A DNA stretch of 64,000 nt from Isochrysis galbana (GCA_018136815.1 CM030944.1:620456-684455); one strand, 5' to 3'; counted from the stretch's first letter, positions 10,565 to 22,085 are shown. The notes: generated by a model not told the origin, from the sequence alone. Numbers and translations: made by a program.

Positions 10565-13500
10565 TCAACGAGAATGGAGCCTGGATCGAGTGCGCGACGA
10601 CGGCGCATCAAGAACGGGAGGAAGAGGAGTATCCCTGGCCGACGAAGAAGTTGCTTCCGGGGACTCAACATCTTCTGGACAAGTCTCTTCGACGGAGCGA
10701 TCATAATCATCAAGCAAATCAGAACAACGACGGAGCAACTCGGAACGAGGCTCCCAGGTGGCTTCTCGAAGAGAATAGCCACGCCACTTCACGAGGTACT
10801 CGGTAGAATCGCCATGGCTACGACGATCGAGCAACTTCTCAACGATGTACTCGTCGTCAGCCAGCGGCTCTTCATCAACGAAAGTATGATACGGCCGGAG
10901 GTTCGAGATGTGCACCTCCTCCTTGACTAACCGGTTCTCCAGATCACGGAGTCGGTACCTAGTGTCGGACAGAGCCTCTACGACGCGGTAGGGACCCGAG
11001 TAGATGAATTGCAACTTGTTGGCGTGGCCTGGTAATCGCATGCAGACGCGATCCCCAGGTTCGAAACGCGCTGGTCTTTGAGACTTGATGGTAGCGTCAC
11101 GGACTGACTCAGCCTGAGCGGCTAGGGTAGCCTCGAGAGCGCTGGACCATGAGAGGCGGAGGCTCGCATTGAGCCTGGATGCGTACGAGCGAACGTCGGC
11201 GGACGCCGCCTCGAGAGCAGTTGGCGAAACGGTCTTCGGATCAGAGAGTTGAGCGGGCAGACGCAGCTCACGCCCAAAGATCAAAGACGCTGGAGACCGG
11301 GAGGTAACACGACCGGAAGAAGCCCTCAACGAGAGGAGTAGGAACGGCAAATGGTCGACCCAATGGCTGCCACCCTCGTTCGAGGCGCGCATTAAACGGA
11401 TGAGCGTTTGCTGAGCGCGTTCGACGAAGCCTACACCTTCATGTCGGTACGGCTCTGTACTCGACAAATCAGTCCCGGTGAGCTCCAGAATACGCGAAAC
11501 AAGAACCGAACAAAGATTCGAACCGGCGTCGGTTCGAAGCTGCCTAGGGACTCCATAACGCGTCACAATCAAGCGGATGAACATGTCCAAGGCCACTTCC
11601 GACGAGGGATCCCCATTCGACGGCTCAGCCTCAATCCATCGAGTGAGCGAGTCGATGAAGACGACCAGCTTGTCGTAACCCGAGACTCCAGGCACGAAGT
11701 TGTGAGTGGGAGCCAGCGAGAGCACGTCGCAGTAGACCACATCAAAGGGGTAGGTACCCACGGAGAGACCGGAGGGCGACGCTAGAGCCCTCGGTAGCGG
11801 CTTGGCGAGGGTACACTCGTGGCATTCCCGGACGTAGGATGCAACGTCGGAAGACATGCCCGGCCAGTATACCCGAGTACGAAGAAGACCAGACATACGA
11901 GAAACTCCGAGGTGACCGGAGCGATCGTGGTAGGCAAAAAGGTAGCGAGACCGCAACGAGGGCGGAATGTAGAGCACTAGCGAGTTCGGGTCGGTGGAGT
12001 CAGGAACGGTGCGATAGTAGACGAGCCCATCGTGAACGACGAAACGGCGAAACATCTTGGATTGCTGAGCGGGAACAGGAGCGACAGAACTGGAACACGA
12101 ATCATCTTCGGCAATGGGGCCTGAGGCGGCGGCCTGCCGAGGCGACCCTTGGCCTGATGGCTCGTGATTGACCGTCTCTCTTGAGCCTAGGAGTGGCTCT
12201 ACGAACGGATCTTCCGCCAGGGCCGCTCTCATCTCTTCGGAAGTCGGCGTACCCGGAGCCAAATAACTGGACTGGATGGCGGGCCCGGAATCGGAGGCTC
12301 GACGACGAGATCGATCCAAAGCTTGAAGCCCTCGCGCCGTAGCTACGGAGCGCGTGATGGCAGCCACCGGATGGGACCGTTCCTGCTCGGCTAGAGACTC
12401 TAAGCCAGGCTCACGTACCGCTAGCGGCGCTGGGCCGGCGAGTGGTTCGTCTTCGTGTTCCGGCTCCAGTGATGCTAGCCGGGAGAGCCCGTCAGCATCT
12501 TGATGAACAGCTCCTGGTTTATGTTCGACGTCGAACCGGTACTCAGCCAACTTGAGAGCCCACCGAGTCAGCCGAGAGGCTGGCCCACCGGCTACTTGAT
12601 CCTTCATGGTATGCAGCCATCGCAGCGCGGAGTGGTCGACGACTAACTTGAACCGACGCCCCCAAAGGTAGGGTCGCCAATTTCGGATTGATTCCAGGGC
12701 AGCCAAGAGCTCAATCTCAGTCACCGTCCAGTGGCGTTCGGCCGAGGTGAGACTGCGAGCGTAGTACCCAACGACTCGTTCACGGTTATCGTCTCCTAGC
12801 TGCGAGAGGATGCCGGCGATACCCAACTTGCTAGCCCCATCGGTCTTGACGATGAAGGGACGATCATCCCTGGGTGGAGTCAAGACGGGCTCCGAGGTGA
12901 TCGCTGCCTTGAGCTCTTGGATAGCTCGGCGACACTCCTCGGACTGGGACTCCTTTGCCACGTCGCAGCCCTTCCGCGTGAGGGCAGTGAGAGGAGCAGC
13001 CTTAGCGGCGAATTGGCGAATGAATCGACGATAGTAGGAGCAAAGGCCGAGGAAAGATCGAACCGCTTCCAAGGAGTTGATGGATGACGGGTCGATGTCG
13101 GCGACAGCTGCGACCTTCTTCGGGTCCATCTTGAGACCTTCCCTCGAGACAACGTGACCGAGGTACTCCGTAGAGGTGGCAAAGAAGACACACTTGGACA
13201 TCTTGCAGGTCAGGCCGGCCCACTCTAGCCGCTCGAGAACTAGGTCTAGCCGGTGAAGCATTTGCTCGAACGAAGCTTGTGCCCTGGCCTCTTCGGAAGG
13301 ACCCACGCCCGTTGACCAGATGCCCACATCATCGAGGTAAGGCATGCAGATCTCCCACGCTAGCGCACCGAGAACGATGTCCATCAAGCGGCACATGTAG
13401 GAGGGACCTGATTGGATGCCGAACGGTAGAAAGTTGAACTCGTATTTGCCGCGGTGGGTAGTGAAAGCGGTGATATGTTTGTGCGACTCTTTGATCGGGA

Positions 13501-16500
13501 TGCCCCAAAAGCCAGAGGCTAAATCGAGAGTACATAAAAAGAGAGAACTGAGCGGCCCTTGGCCGGACGCTAGCCTATCAATAGCCTCTACAATGAGGGG
13601 TAGAGGGCTATCCTCGACGCGTAGCTTGGCGTTCGTGTCGCGGTAGTCCACGCAGAATCGAACGGAGCCATCTTTCTTGCTGACCAGGACTACTCGGGAA
13701 GCCCAAGCCGAATTTGACTTGCGAATAATGCCGGCGGCTTCCATCTTGGCTACCTCCTCTTCTATGATGAGCTCGCCTGCGCGGCCCACTCTAGACGGAG
13801 CATGCCGGTGAGGAACAGCACCGGGGTTGAGTGGCAACTCCACCTCGAGAACATGCGTATGGTTTGGAGCCCCCGGGTGCAACGCGAAAGCTTTGATGCG
13901 CCGGGCCAAGAGTTGGCGTACTTCTTCTCGTTGATCGTCGGAAAGAAGCCGGTCTGGATCGATGGTGGCTGAGTCGAGTAGGGCTCGTTGCTCCTCGCTC
14001 AGCGCGGTGACAGGGTCACCATCCCCCTCGCTTCCAGTCGGAGTCCAGCCCCGGTGCAACTTGAAACGCACCTGGAGCGAAGCTATCGGATGCAGAGACG
14101 GCAGGGTCAGCGCATTGACCCCGGTGTGGACGATCGTCACCGCGATGCGGTGATCGTCCGTGGGCGTGACCACCGTGGGCATTACGAGAGGAGACGAATC
14201 GAGAGCCTCGCGATTTGGTAGGCGGTCGACCAGCATCGCGCAGTCCGAATGATCTCGGAGAGCTAGCGGAACCCTGACCCAGATGGTTGCGCGGTGGAAG
14301 GCAGGAATCGTCACCGCTTGCTCCGTGTAGAGAAGGTATTCGGACGAGGTAGACGCCGGAGCTTTGGCCGCAAACTCGTCGGCAGACTCAAAGAGAGGTG
14401 TATAGAGTGGCTGCCTAGCATCAGCAGCAGCCTCACCCTCCGATCCGGCCGGGATCTCTCGTGTTCCCGTCGACCTCTCCAGAAAGTCGACAGTCAGCGG
14501 CTGACCGGGTGACATCGAGATAGCTCCGACGAAGCCGGAGTCCGCGACTGGGGGCGGCGCCGTGGAAACTCTGACTACACATTCGGAAAGGACTCTTGAA
14601 GAGTCTTCTGAATCGCCAGAGGCCGGACGGAGGCGGAGGCTTCCTTCCGAGCTCGCGGCGTCGAGAGAAATGGTAGCGGAGTGGGCGGCCAAAAAATCGT
14701 TCCCGAGCAGAAGCATCGCGTTTCCTTCGATGACCGCGAACGAATGACGGAAGAGGCGACCGGACAAGGAGAAGACGAGGCTAGCCCGGCCCCTAGTGAT
14801 GAGAGGAAGGCCGTCCGGCCCATGTAGGTTGGGGACGGTAGCGTCCGATACGCGTTCGACGCAAGCGTCTTCAGGTAGTCGATCGAGAAGAGCAGTGGTG
14901 ATTACTGACGGGCCCGCTCCAGTGTCAGCCAGGGTGCTGTTCACCGTGAGGGCAACGTCCGGGAGAACGAACCCTTGAGCTGCGCGGTCGCCATCGGCAC
15001 GGCAGACCACGAGATCGCGGACATAGAGGCAGTGACGAGGGTAGAGTGGCGGCGGAGTGTCCGCGATAGATTCTACTGGAAGCGAGGTTCCGGCTCCGGG
15101 TGACGGGGTGGTTGGATTGGAGGCTGGCCTGGACGGAGAAGATTCATCGACGTGGGGCACTCGCTCGATAGCGGCGGCTACCGTCTGCGGCACGAATGGT
15201 ATCGAGGAGCGTGGGGATGCCTTTGCTGAACTAGAGGGGTTAGGCACGCCATCATAGCCTAGCCCTCGACGGTCCGTCGGATGCCGAGGTTGATCCATTT
15301 GGCGTGACCATTCCTTCTCCAGGGACTTCTGCAAGTCTGTCTTCGGAAGCTTCGACAACTCGGAAAATCCGGCCGCACTGAGGCCCCTAGCGGTAGCCCC
15401 ATCGCAATACAGTGCCCGTGGAGTATCCTCTCCTTCGGCGGCGTCGGAGGGCTTGGTCTCGAGGGTCTGCATGCTCCGGTGTTCTGGCATCTCGGGCGTG
15501 TCATCTTCTCCCGAGTCGGGCCCGACATCCCAGGTTTCGAGTGGCCTTTCGGCTACGAACGAATTGGTCAGTTCGGCCACTCCCTCGTCGCCAGCCGTGA
15601 AGGAGGCGCTCGGAGATAGTGCATTGATGCCTTGAGAGCCCAGTCGAGACAAGATGGGAGGTTCCGACGGCTCCGCAGCTGCCGCTTGCTCAGCGATTTC
15701 TTGGGCGATGGAAGGCGTGACATCCTGCCACCGATGGACCCCCGAAATTACATCACGGTCGAAGACCTGCCACTTGCTGCGGCGCTTCTTCACCGTGTTT
15801 GGAGGGCCTGGCGTTGTAGAGCGGTCCTCTATGGGCCACTCCCACGGCAGGAAGCGGTCTCCTTCCGCCTCGGCCTCGTCTTGCGATACGTTTGTTTCCG
15901 AGTCCTCCTGATGAAGCAGGCGAGAAGCATCGGCAACGGGGCCTGCGTCCGGGATCACGACAACCGAATCAGACACTGGCGAACCGCTGGGAGGCGTGAG
16001 GTGAGAGCTAGAAGCTGCTTCGCCTCTCCCCTCCATGAAACGAGCCAGAGCCGTCCTCGGCTCAGCCAGTTCGAAACCGGTCGAGCAAAGCGAGGGGCGT
16101 TCTCTCAAGCTGGCAGCTGCTTGGGAAATTGCCCAGTCCACCGTGAAGTTGAGCGAACGCGACGCCTTGGCTTTGCGCGCATAACGGCGCAAGACCGGCA
16201 TCCACTGGGCCGCCATTGCACCGGCAATGCCCACGTAGGTGCGGCTGCGAAGGGCGCCACGGTGGGGCGACGGCGATAGATCCGCCATCGCGGATAGACG
16301 TCCCTCGACAATCTTCGAAGGCTGCAGGGGCGGGAGTGAAGCCGTCAGGTACAGGCCAGTTGCTTTTTGATGGCCCGTGCCGTGCTGCCACGGCTGCACA
16401 AACTGCCGCGGTCGCAACCCCCCGACTAAGGCGGAGGCTTCCGCGTGCATTCGAGGATTTTCGACGGCAACGAAAGGCGCGTTGGCGCTTGCCATGGCGA

Positions 16501-17044
16501 GGAAGACTCTAGCGGCGGATTCGAGAGCCTGGCGTCGTCCCGGCTCCCGATCGAGCCACTGGCAACTCACCGCCGACAAATACGTGCACGGCGGATGCGC
16601 GACCACGAGGTCCCAACCGAGGTTTTGAATGTGAAGAGCATCTCCGCAGAAGTGGGGAATGTAGTCGATCTCCGACGGTCGTAGATCGCACGTCGCGACG
16701 TGCGCTCCGGCGAGTAGGAACATCGAAGACACGACCCCGCTAGCTTCACCGACGACTAGAACGCGGGGTGGAGGAATCCCCTCGGCCGCGTCGAACGTCA
16801 CGGCGTCGTGGATCGCCGCTAACTCAGCGCAAAGCTCGTCAAAATGCGTCGGCAGTACGGCAGAGGGTGATGAATGAGTGCTCGCGTGCGGCCGCCGCAA
16901 GGCTAGAGCAGCTTCGGCGAGATGGCGGGGCAAGATGACGGAGGAACCGCTAGCCCGGGCACGGGAGGCGGCTAACATTTGGAGCTCGCGCGTAGGGGCG
17001 CGGGCAGCTTCAGTAGACTTGGCGGCCGAGGAACAACCAACCAC
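10565..17044 (-). CDS. pol: Pol polyprotein: methyltransferase-like, retropepsin, RT, RNase H, integrase, chromodomain (2159 aa)
   Basis: Intact frame. Residues ~88-290 match the phage-type cytosine methyltransferase layout: VLVVGEASG (95-103), CDLRP (119-123), HPPCTYLS (150-157, candidate catalytic Cys153), VENP (194-197), QPWQHGTGHQKATG (217-230) and RSRTYVGIAGAMAAQW (266-281). A Ser/Pro-rich linker follows, then retropepsin (LADTGAG, Asp707), RT (CVDYRDTN near 1131-1138; YLDD 1236-1239), RNase H (TDGAS 1401-1405, later E1443/E1445, D1470 and D1518), integrase zinc ligands H1706, H1711, C1741, C1744 with DDE residues D1773, D1839, E1875, a GPY motif (2017-2019) and a chromodomain (2065-2114: EYIVEKLLDRR, EYLVKWRGY, ATWEP). 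The GTG at 17044 is only the first start-like codon; the natural product probably begins upstream as a gag-pol readthrough. RT and integrase copy and insert the element; the chromodomain probably steers it to marked chromatin. Confidence 0.95.
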   Translation of the reverse strand: MVGCSSAAKSTEAARAPTRELQMLAASRARASGSSVILPRHLAEAALALRRPHASTHSSPSAVLPTHFDELCAELAAIHDAVTFDAAEGIPPPRVLVVGEASGVVSSMFLLAGAHVATCDLRPSEIDYIPHFCGDALHIQNLGWDLVVAHPPCTYLSAVSCQWLDREPGRRQALESAARVFLAMASANAPFVAVENPRMHAEASALVGGLRPRQFVQPWQHGTGHQKATGLYLTASLPPLQPSKIVEGRLSAMADLSPSPHRGALRSRTYVGIAGAMAAQWMPVLRRYARKAKASRSLNFTVDWAISQAAASLRERPSLCSTGFELAEPRTALARFMEGRGEAASSSHLTPPSGSPVSDSVVVIPDAGPVADASRLLHQEDSETNVSQDEAEAEGDRFLPWEWPIEDRSTTPGPPNTVKKRRSKWQVFDRDVISGVHRWQDVTPSIAQEIAEQAAAAEPSEPPILSRLGSQGINALSPSASFTAGDEGVAELTNSFVAERPLETWDVGPDSGEDDTPEMPEHRSMQTLETKPSDAAEGEDTPRALYCDGATARGLSAAGFSELSKLPKTDLQKSLEKEWSRQMDQPRHPTDRRGLGYDGVPNPSSSAKASPRSSIPFVPQTVAAAIERVPHVDESSPSRPASNPTTPSPGAGTSLPVESIADTPPPLYPRHCLYVRDLVVCRADGDRAAQGFVLPDVALTVNSTLADTGAGPSVITTALLDRLPEDACVERVSDATVPNLHGPDGLPLITRGRASLVFSLSGRLFRHSFAVIEGNAMLLLGNDFLAAHSATISLDAASSEGSLRLRPASGDSEDSSRVLSECVVRVSTAPPPVADSGFVGAISMSPGQPLTVDFLERSTGTREIPAGSEGEAAADARQPLYTPLFESADEFAAKAPASTSSEYLLYTEQAVTIPAFHRATIWVRVPLALRDHSDCAMLVDRLPNREALDSSPLVMPTVVTPTDDHRIAVTIVHTGVNALTLPSLHPIASLQVRFKLHRGWTPTGSEGDGDPVTALSEEQRALLDSATIDPDRLLSDDQREEVRQLLARRIKAFALHPGAPNHTHVLEVELPLNPGAVPHRHAPSRVGRAGELIIEEEVAKMEAAGIIRKSNSAWASRVVLVSKKDGSVRFCVDYRDTNAKLRVEDSPLPLIVEAIDRLASGQGPLSSLFLCTLDLASGFWGIPIKESHKHITAFTTHRGKYEFNFLPFGIQSGPSYMCRLMDIVLGALAWEICMPYLDDVGIWSTGVGPSEEARAQASFEQMLHRLDLVLERLEWAGLTCKMSKCVFFATSTEYLGHVVSREGLKMDPKKVAAVADIDPSSINSLEAVRSFLGLCSYYRRFIRQFAAKAAPLTALTRKGCDVAKESQSEECRRAIQELKAAITSEPVLTPPRDDRPFIVKTDGASKLGIAGILSQLGDDNRERVVGYYARSLTSAERHWTVTEIELLAALESIRNWRPYLWGRRFKLVVDHSALRWLHTMKDQVAGGPASRLTRWALKLAEYRFDVEHKPGAVHQDADGLSRLASLEPEHEDEPLAGPAPLAVREPGLESLAEQERSHPVAAITRSVATARGLQALDRSRRRASDSGPAIQSSYLAPGTPTSEEMRAALAEDPFVEPLLGSRETVNHEPSGQGSPRQAAASGPIAEDDSCSSSVAPVPAQQSKMFRRFVVHDGLVYYRTVPDSTDPNSLVLYIPPSLRSRYLFAYHDRSGHLGVSRMSGLLRTRVYWPGMSSDVASYVRECHECTLAKPLPRALASPSGLSVGTYPFDVVYCDVLSLAPTHNFVPGVSGYDKLVVFIDSLTRWIEAEPSNGDPSSEVALDMFIRLIVTRYGVPRQLRTDAGSNLCSVLVSRILELTGTDLSSTEPYRHEGVGFVERAQQTLIRLMRASNEGGSHWVDHLPFLLLSLRASSGRVTSRSPASLIFGRELRLPAQLSDPKTVSPTALEAASADVRSYASRLNASLRLSWSSALEATLAAQAESVRDATIKSQRPARFEPGDRVCMRLPGHANKLQFIYSGPYRVVEALSDTRYRLRDLENRLVKEEVHISNLRPYHTFVDEEPLADDEYIVEKLLDRRSHGDSTEYLVKWRGYSLREATWEPRSELLRRCSDLLDDYDRSVEETCPEDVESPEATSSSARDTPLPPVLDAPSSRTRSRLHSR

Positions 17045-17076
17045 GGCGATCCGGTGGATGGCCTCGGCAGTAGAAT

Positions 17077-18208
17077 TCAGGGGAGGGGGTCGTCGCCCTG
17101 AAGTTTCGGTGGGCTAGACCTGAAGGGGGTTGGCTCCGGCGGGCGATCCCTGGAACAGGGATCCTCCGGAGAGCCGAGAGAAAGAGGAGACGCCGGCGTC
17201 CGTGTGGGGCGCGACGAGAGATCGTAATCGACGGCCCCTGCGTCTCCCGAGTCTGGGGTGGCCACGGCGTGAGCGCGGAAAGCCGCAGCTCCCTTGGAAC
17301 CTTCAACTTCATTGACTCCGGAAGCCGACCCTTCCGGGTCGGTAACCAGGTCAGAAACGAGAACGGGTGCAACTTCGAGACGAGAGAATGAACACGATGA
17401 CGGAGAAATATAACGAACCGCGGAGAGAGGTGAGGAGGAGGCACTAGTCTCCGCCTCTACAGCACGAGAACCTACAGTAGACAACGACAATTCGTCCGCA
17501 GAGCGGCTCCGGCTATGGCCCTTGGGAGAGAGGTCTCCAGTGGGGTCCCGCCGGGAAAGAGCAGAAACAGGTAGAGCAGCAACAACGTTTTCGGACGCGG
17601 CAGCGGCCACGTCGGACCTATCCATAGAACCTAGAGCAGAAGATGATACCGAGTCGACAGCCCCGAGGGCTTCACAACTGATTGTTTACGAAACGAAGAG
17701 ACCGAAGACGCGTCGAATCCACCTAGCCCACCCCCTTGGGCAGGGCCGTCGGGGGGTGAATCCAGGGATGAAGATGCGACGAAAGACCTAGGAGATTAGA
17801 AGAAACCGATGACAGCATAGTATCCGTAGAAATAGATTCCAAGAGGGGCAGCGAGCGAGAATCGGCCCCTAACATCCTAATAGCGTGCGGAGTAATAGAA
17901 GAACTTGTAGACGTACACGAATTTCGGAGAGTCGGGTCGCGACTATCTCCGGGCAAACCTGTTTCCAGGAGCCCGGGTCAAGTGTCGACTCCGGCTTCCG
18001 AGATAGCCGTCCGGCGGGGGCTTCAGCCGGCGAGGCGGCTCCCACCGTCGAAGACTGAATGGAGCTAGAGACAGGGGGAGAATCGCCGCGTTGACAGCTC
18101 TTCTCCCCAAGCGACGTAGGGATCGGATCGGGATGGTGGTGGTGGCGTTCGGCCCACCGCCCGAGATGTTCTCCGCCAGGGTTTGAGGACGGGGACCCCG
18201 CCGGACCC
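17077..18208 (-). other. Gag-pol linker region, first copy (frame broken)
   Basis: Ser/Pro/Thr-rich coding-like sequence between the gag TAG and pol. In this copy the frame breaks near 17666, where CCCC stands for CCCCC of the second copy, and at further single-base losses upstream. The 3' part (17625-17077) is open and ends at a TGA after a CCCCC-T-CCCC tract (element sense). Confidence 0.75.
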
Positions 18209-20913
18209 CTACTGAGGCTTAACCCGGACCATCGAGCGAAGAAGCTTATGAATGTGCTCGTCCGATCCACACTCTCCGCAGCCAGCCTCACACAGAAAGC
18301 GGATATATGGCTGACAGATGACGGGGTTGTGAGCACCGTCTCCCGTGCCATATTTCCAGGCTTCGCTGGATGGAGTGCCAGGAGGAGCGTGAGGTCGGAA
18401 AGCGCAGAAGGCACAGCCGTTTTCGTTCGTCCATTCGGTGATTCCCCTATTGATATCGTCCGTCCGTGGAGTTTCCATTGAATTATCGGCCGGTCGGCAC
18501 TTTGCTAGCGCCGCCGAGACCCTTGGGTGCTTGGCATAGCCTGCTACGGCCCAGAAGCGGGCTCGGGCCCGATTCCAAAGCTCGGGCGTCCACCGGGATA
18601 CGCCCAAATCGGGCGGTAGCCCTTGGCCGTTCGCCGGCGGATCGCAGCGACGGCTGGGCGGCCGAGACGAGCCTCCCTTTCGACCCGGTGGATCGGTCAG
18701 TATAGCCGGCAACGGTGAGTTGGAGTGGTAACTTGCCGGCGGTGCAGCAGCCCGATAATCAGGCTTCGAAGCAGGCGAATGTCCCTGTCCGCGAAGAGCT
18801 TCCGCCACGGTAGCTTGGACGGCCGCCTGCACGGCGGCAACCATGTCCGTGGTCGAAGCGGTCTTCTGGGACGAGGAAGTCTCGTTCTTTGCCTCGCCTG
18901 AGGCCTTAGTGCGTACGCTAGCCACGGTTTGCTTCGTCAGGGCCGGGATTGATGACGCTTCACCCGGCCTGCTCGTAAGGGCTGAGGTACCGTTGGCAGA
19001 GGTTGACGCACGAGAGCGCCGACCGACCTAGCTCGTGGTTCTCTACGCGGAAACGAGTCTCCGCGAGCACCTCCGCAAATTTAATAGCATTATCGACGCC
19101 GCGCTGAGGATCAACCTTATCGTTTCGAATGATTTCTTCGAACCTCTGGTTGATCTCATGGGCCATGTTTGGGTGATCCCACACGTTGGTGGAGTCAACC
19201 GCGGAATCGCCAAGCTTGCGGATGTAGGCGCGAACCAAATTCTTGCTGAGCTCACATAGATCAGCGCCGGCCTCGCGCTCCCTCATGCGGTCCCACTCCA
19301 TCGACGCCGAGTCTTTCGCGAAACCATCGGCCCCGTTTGCGAAGGTCCCGTCGCATTTGCGAAGAAGGACGTCAGCAGCGAGGACAGGGTTGAGAGCGAG
19401 AGCGCGATCCTCCACTAGATCAAGGAGGAAGGCGAAGATGCGGGAATTGCCGCTGGAATTGGCGCCGGCTGCCGCGAGGAGGGAGGTAAATATTTCGCGA
19501 TGATCGCAGCCGAGCGCTAGTGCCCGCTCCAACGGCTTGATGAGCGTGAGTCGAAATTCGTTCCAGGCTGTGCCGCGGTTTGAACGTTATCGGAGGCGAG
19601 GGCCTTTGGGAAGCGGAGCTCCGAAAGCTCTTTGCCCATCCTGACCTGATGGTGAAGGGTTTGCTCGGCTGAAAGCGGCTACGCACCCATTTGAGCAAGT
19701 GGTCCTCCTCCATGAAAATTCGGCAATGCCAAACGTTGCCCGCCAGGGAGAGGTTGCTCTTCAAAATGGTGTGGATGAGCTCATGCTCGTCGGAGTCGCG
19801 GTAAAGGCGGCCAGATCGCGTGAGGCAGGGCGAGGAGATTTTTCCACTCGCTTACAACTGCCTCTCGCTCATCCATCCCCACCGCAAGGCAGGGGTCGCG
19901 AGGGTGGCGGAACGGCACCACCGGGGTCGGGCCCCGGTAAGGGCTCTGATCCTGGCGGCGGGATTCCGATTTGGAGGTCGGGTACGCCGACCGTGGAACC
20001 CTAGTAGCCGGAGAGGCGTGGCCCTTTTGGTCTAGGCAGGAGGCTCGTCCATGGATGGTTCCTTCTGAGCCGGCCTAGCAGAATCCGCAGCCGCCTCGGT
20101 CCGATCCATGGACGGACTTGAAGTGGGCTCTTGGCGGGCTTGGAGTAGCTGAGTCAGGGCTTTGAACCCTGCTTCAACTTGATCCCGGAGAAGCCCCTCC
20201 CTCGCCTCTGCCGCGGCAAGGGATGACTGTAGGCGCTCCACAGCCCCTTTTAGGGTGTTGGTCTCCGCCTTGAAGCCTTGCCATTTCCGCATCCTGACGC
20301 GCCGCGGCCGTCTCGATCGGGGTGATCTCTTGATCAAGGACCCTTTTGATGACGGCGGGGCATAGTCCCGGTAAGCGGGGCTTCGGAAGCTGATCCCCTC
20401 CCCTTCACCGACCTCAGACTCATCATCTCGAAGGTGAGGAGGGGGTCAAACTGAATCAGAGGGAGGGGACCCTCCTCCACCTCATTGGCCAACTCAGCGA
20501 CGCTGAAGTTGGCCTCATGCGGGAGAGGGTCATGCTCCACCATGGCCCGCTGTGATTGCACCCGGTGGGTGCCGAAGGAGCGGACAAATCCTCGCCATCC
20601 GCCACGAGCTGATCGGAGCCAGTCGTGGAGATAGCAGCCGGGGTGATGGGTGCCATTGGTGTAGCCTCAGAGCCGTGGGATCACTCGGACATCCCACGGA
20701 CAAAAGCTGCAGCGGGCAGAGAAGGTTCCCTGAGGGTTCCTCCTCTGCGGCCGAGGACGCAAGCTTCGATTTCGTGCTTGTCGAGTCGAGCGCTACCGGA
20801 GGGCTCTGAGCCACTCCGTCGCGAGCGGCACCGGCGGCTAGCGCGGCGCTTTGTCCCTCCTCCCCACCGGGAGTCGGGTGAATGAAATTCTGGACTGGGT
20901 CGGGCAACCCCAT
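18209..20913 (-). pseudogene. gag: Gag, first assembled copy, broken by single-base losses
   Basis: The same protein as the intact gag at 31601-34318, but split into pieces (for example 18925-18209, 19532-18960, 20337-20032 and 20913-20530) by losses such as CAGGG for CAAGGG near 18940 and CCCGGCC for CCCGGGCC near 18964. Nearly all changes are one-base deletions in short runs, with few substitutions. That points to consensus error near a contig end more than to biological decay. The terminal TAG at 18209-18211 is the same as in the other copy. Confidence 0.85.
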
Positions 20914-22085
20914 TCGGGTGTATGGACAGGGAACGAACGGCGAACGAAGGACTGTGGGGCGCGAGGCGCTCCTAGCGGCCCTAGTGTGATGGGTTTAAGA
21001 GATTGTTAGACCTACAAAGAACTCTTCCCTCAGGGAGGGAGCCTAGGCTGCTTGAGTGCAGCGACGCAGCGAACAACGACGGACAAAGAGCCTGAGAACA
21101 ACAGGATACACCGACTCACGAACACACCGGAATCATTCACCCAACAAAGCAAATTATCAAGCAACCGCGACCCCAAATCACCGATAACTCAAACACGTCG
21201 CGAGAGACGGAGAGAGAGAGCGAAGAGAGAGACTCCGCAGCGACGGCCGGAGCGTGTCTCCGTTGTAACTTCCACGTAGCGGAGAGTCCGAAGGGGAGCG
21301 TCTGTCGCGCGACCACGGCGATCACTTTGGATACAGATCGCACGAGATGTCTTCACGACCGAATAAATCTTGCCGTTGAGCGTGAACCTTCTAGACGCTT
21401 CTAACGAACAACCCTGAGTAGTAACCAAGGGGAAGAAACACCAAAGGGCCAAGGCTTGCATGTAACTTGCATCAAGGGAAAGATTCCCTCACCTAGGAAG
21501 CGAACCTACACCGATCTCCAAGGGGAGATGGCAAATTAAACCTCAAATCTCGAGCGGCTAGAGCAACCGACTGCTCGCCAAAACCTTGACCGAGAAGAAA
21601 GAAGCAAGGACCTACAAGCCAAGGGTAGCGGACCTAGGGAATGTGAGAGGAAATTTCCGAACGCCAACGCCAAACGCCGAACGCGGGGATTCAACGAAAC
21701 CCTAACCAGGCCAAGCAGAACCTACGAAGAACAGGCCTGGACAACAACGAAAGTCAGCAGGTCCCAAGAAAGAACCGGAACCCAACAAGAAACAACAAGC
21801 CTTGCAAGAAGCTAAACAAGCCTTCACAAGGTAACCGAGAGCCTGAGACAAGCGCGCAGCGAGTGACAGGCGACCTGGCTCCTTTGGGTCAAGATTACCC
21901 GAAAGGAGGAAACCTGGAATCTAGACCTGACAAACAGGCTAGAAGGAACGAAACGAGAACTCGAATTCTAGATCGCTAGGGACGAACCCTACCAACCTAG
22001 TATGCCTGAGCTTCACCGTGTGCCGCACGGCGAAGGACCTGGAATCAAGAGCCTGGAAATCGCATCATCTAGGATGAATGCGACA
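20779..22085 (-). repeat. Right LTR (5' LTR) of the first assembled copy, 1307 bp with small deletions
   Basis: Same TGTCG...CGACA termini as the other LTRs. It is 11 bp shorter than the 1318-bp versions because of scattered single-base losses (for example GTGATGGG for GTGTTGGGC near 20990). CACCG follows at 22086-22090. Confidence 0.9.

Larger units (their letters stand above)
8860..22085 (-). mobile_element. Ty3/gypsy LTR retrotransposon with methyltransferase domain, first assembled copy
   Basis: Read on the minus strand: 5' LTR (22085-20779), gag (20913-18209, broken by single-base losses), linker, pol (to 10565, intact), polypurine tract, 3' LTR (10177-8860). Domain order retropepsin-RT-RNase H-integrase-chromodomain defines a Ty3/gypsy chromovirus-type element. 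Single-base indels accumulate from about 17640 toward the N gap at 22330, as at a poorly polished contig end. The ~240 bp after its right LTR equals the sequence after the second copy. The two copies are therefore probably one locus represented twice. Confidence 0.9.

Noticed and set aside
15632..16279. 215-codon plus-strand frame opposite pol
   Set aside because: Shadow of the pol methyltransferase/linker coding strand, rich in Arg/Cys/Ala, duplicated at 29019-29666 only because pol is duplicated.
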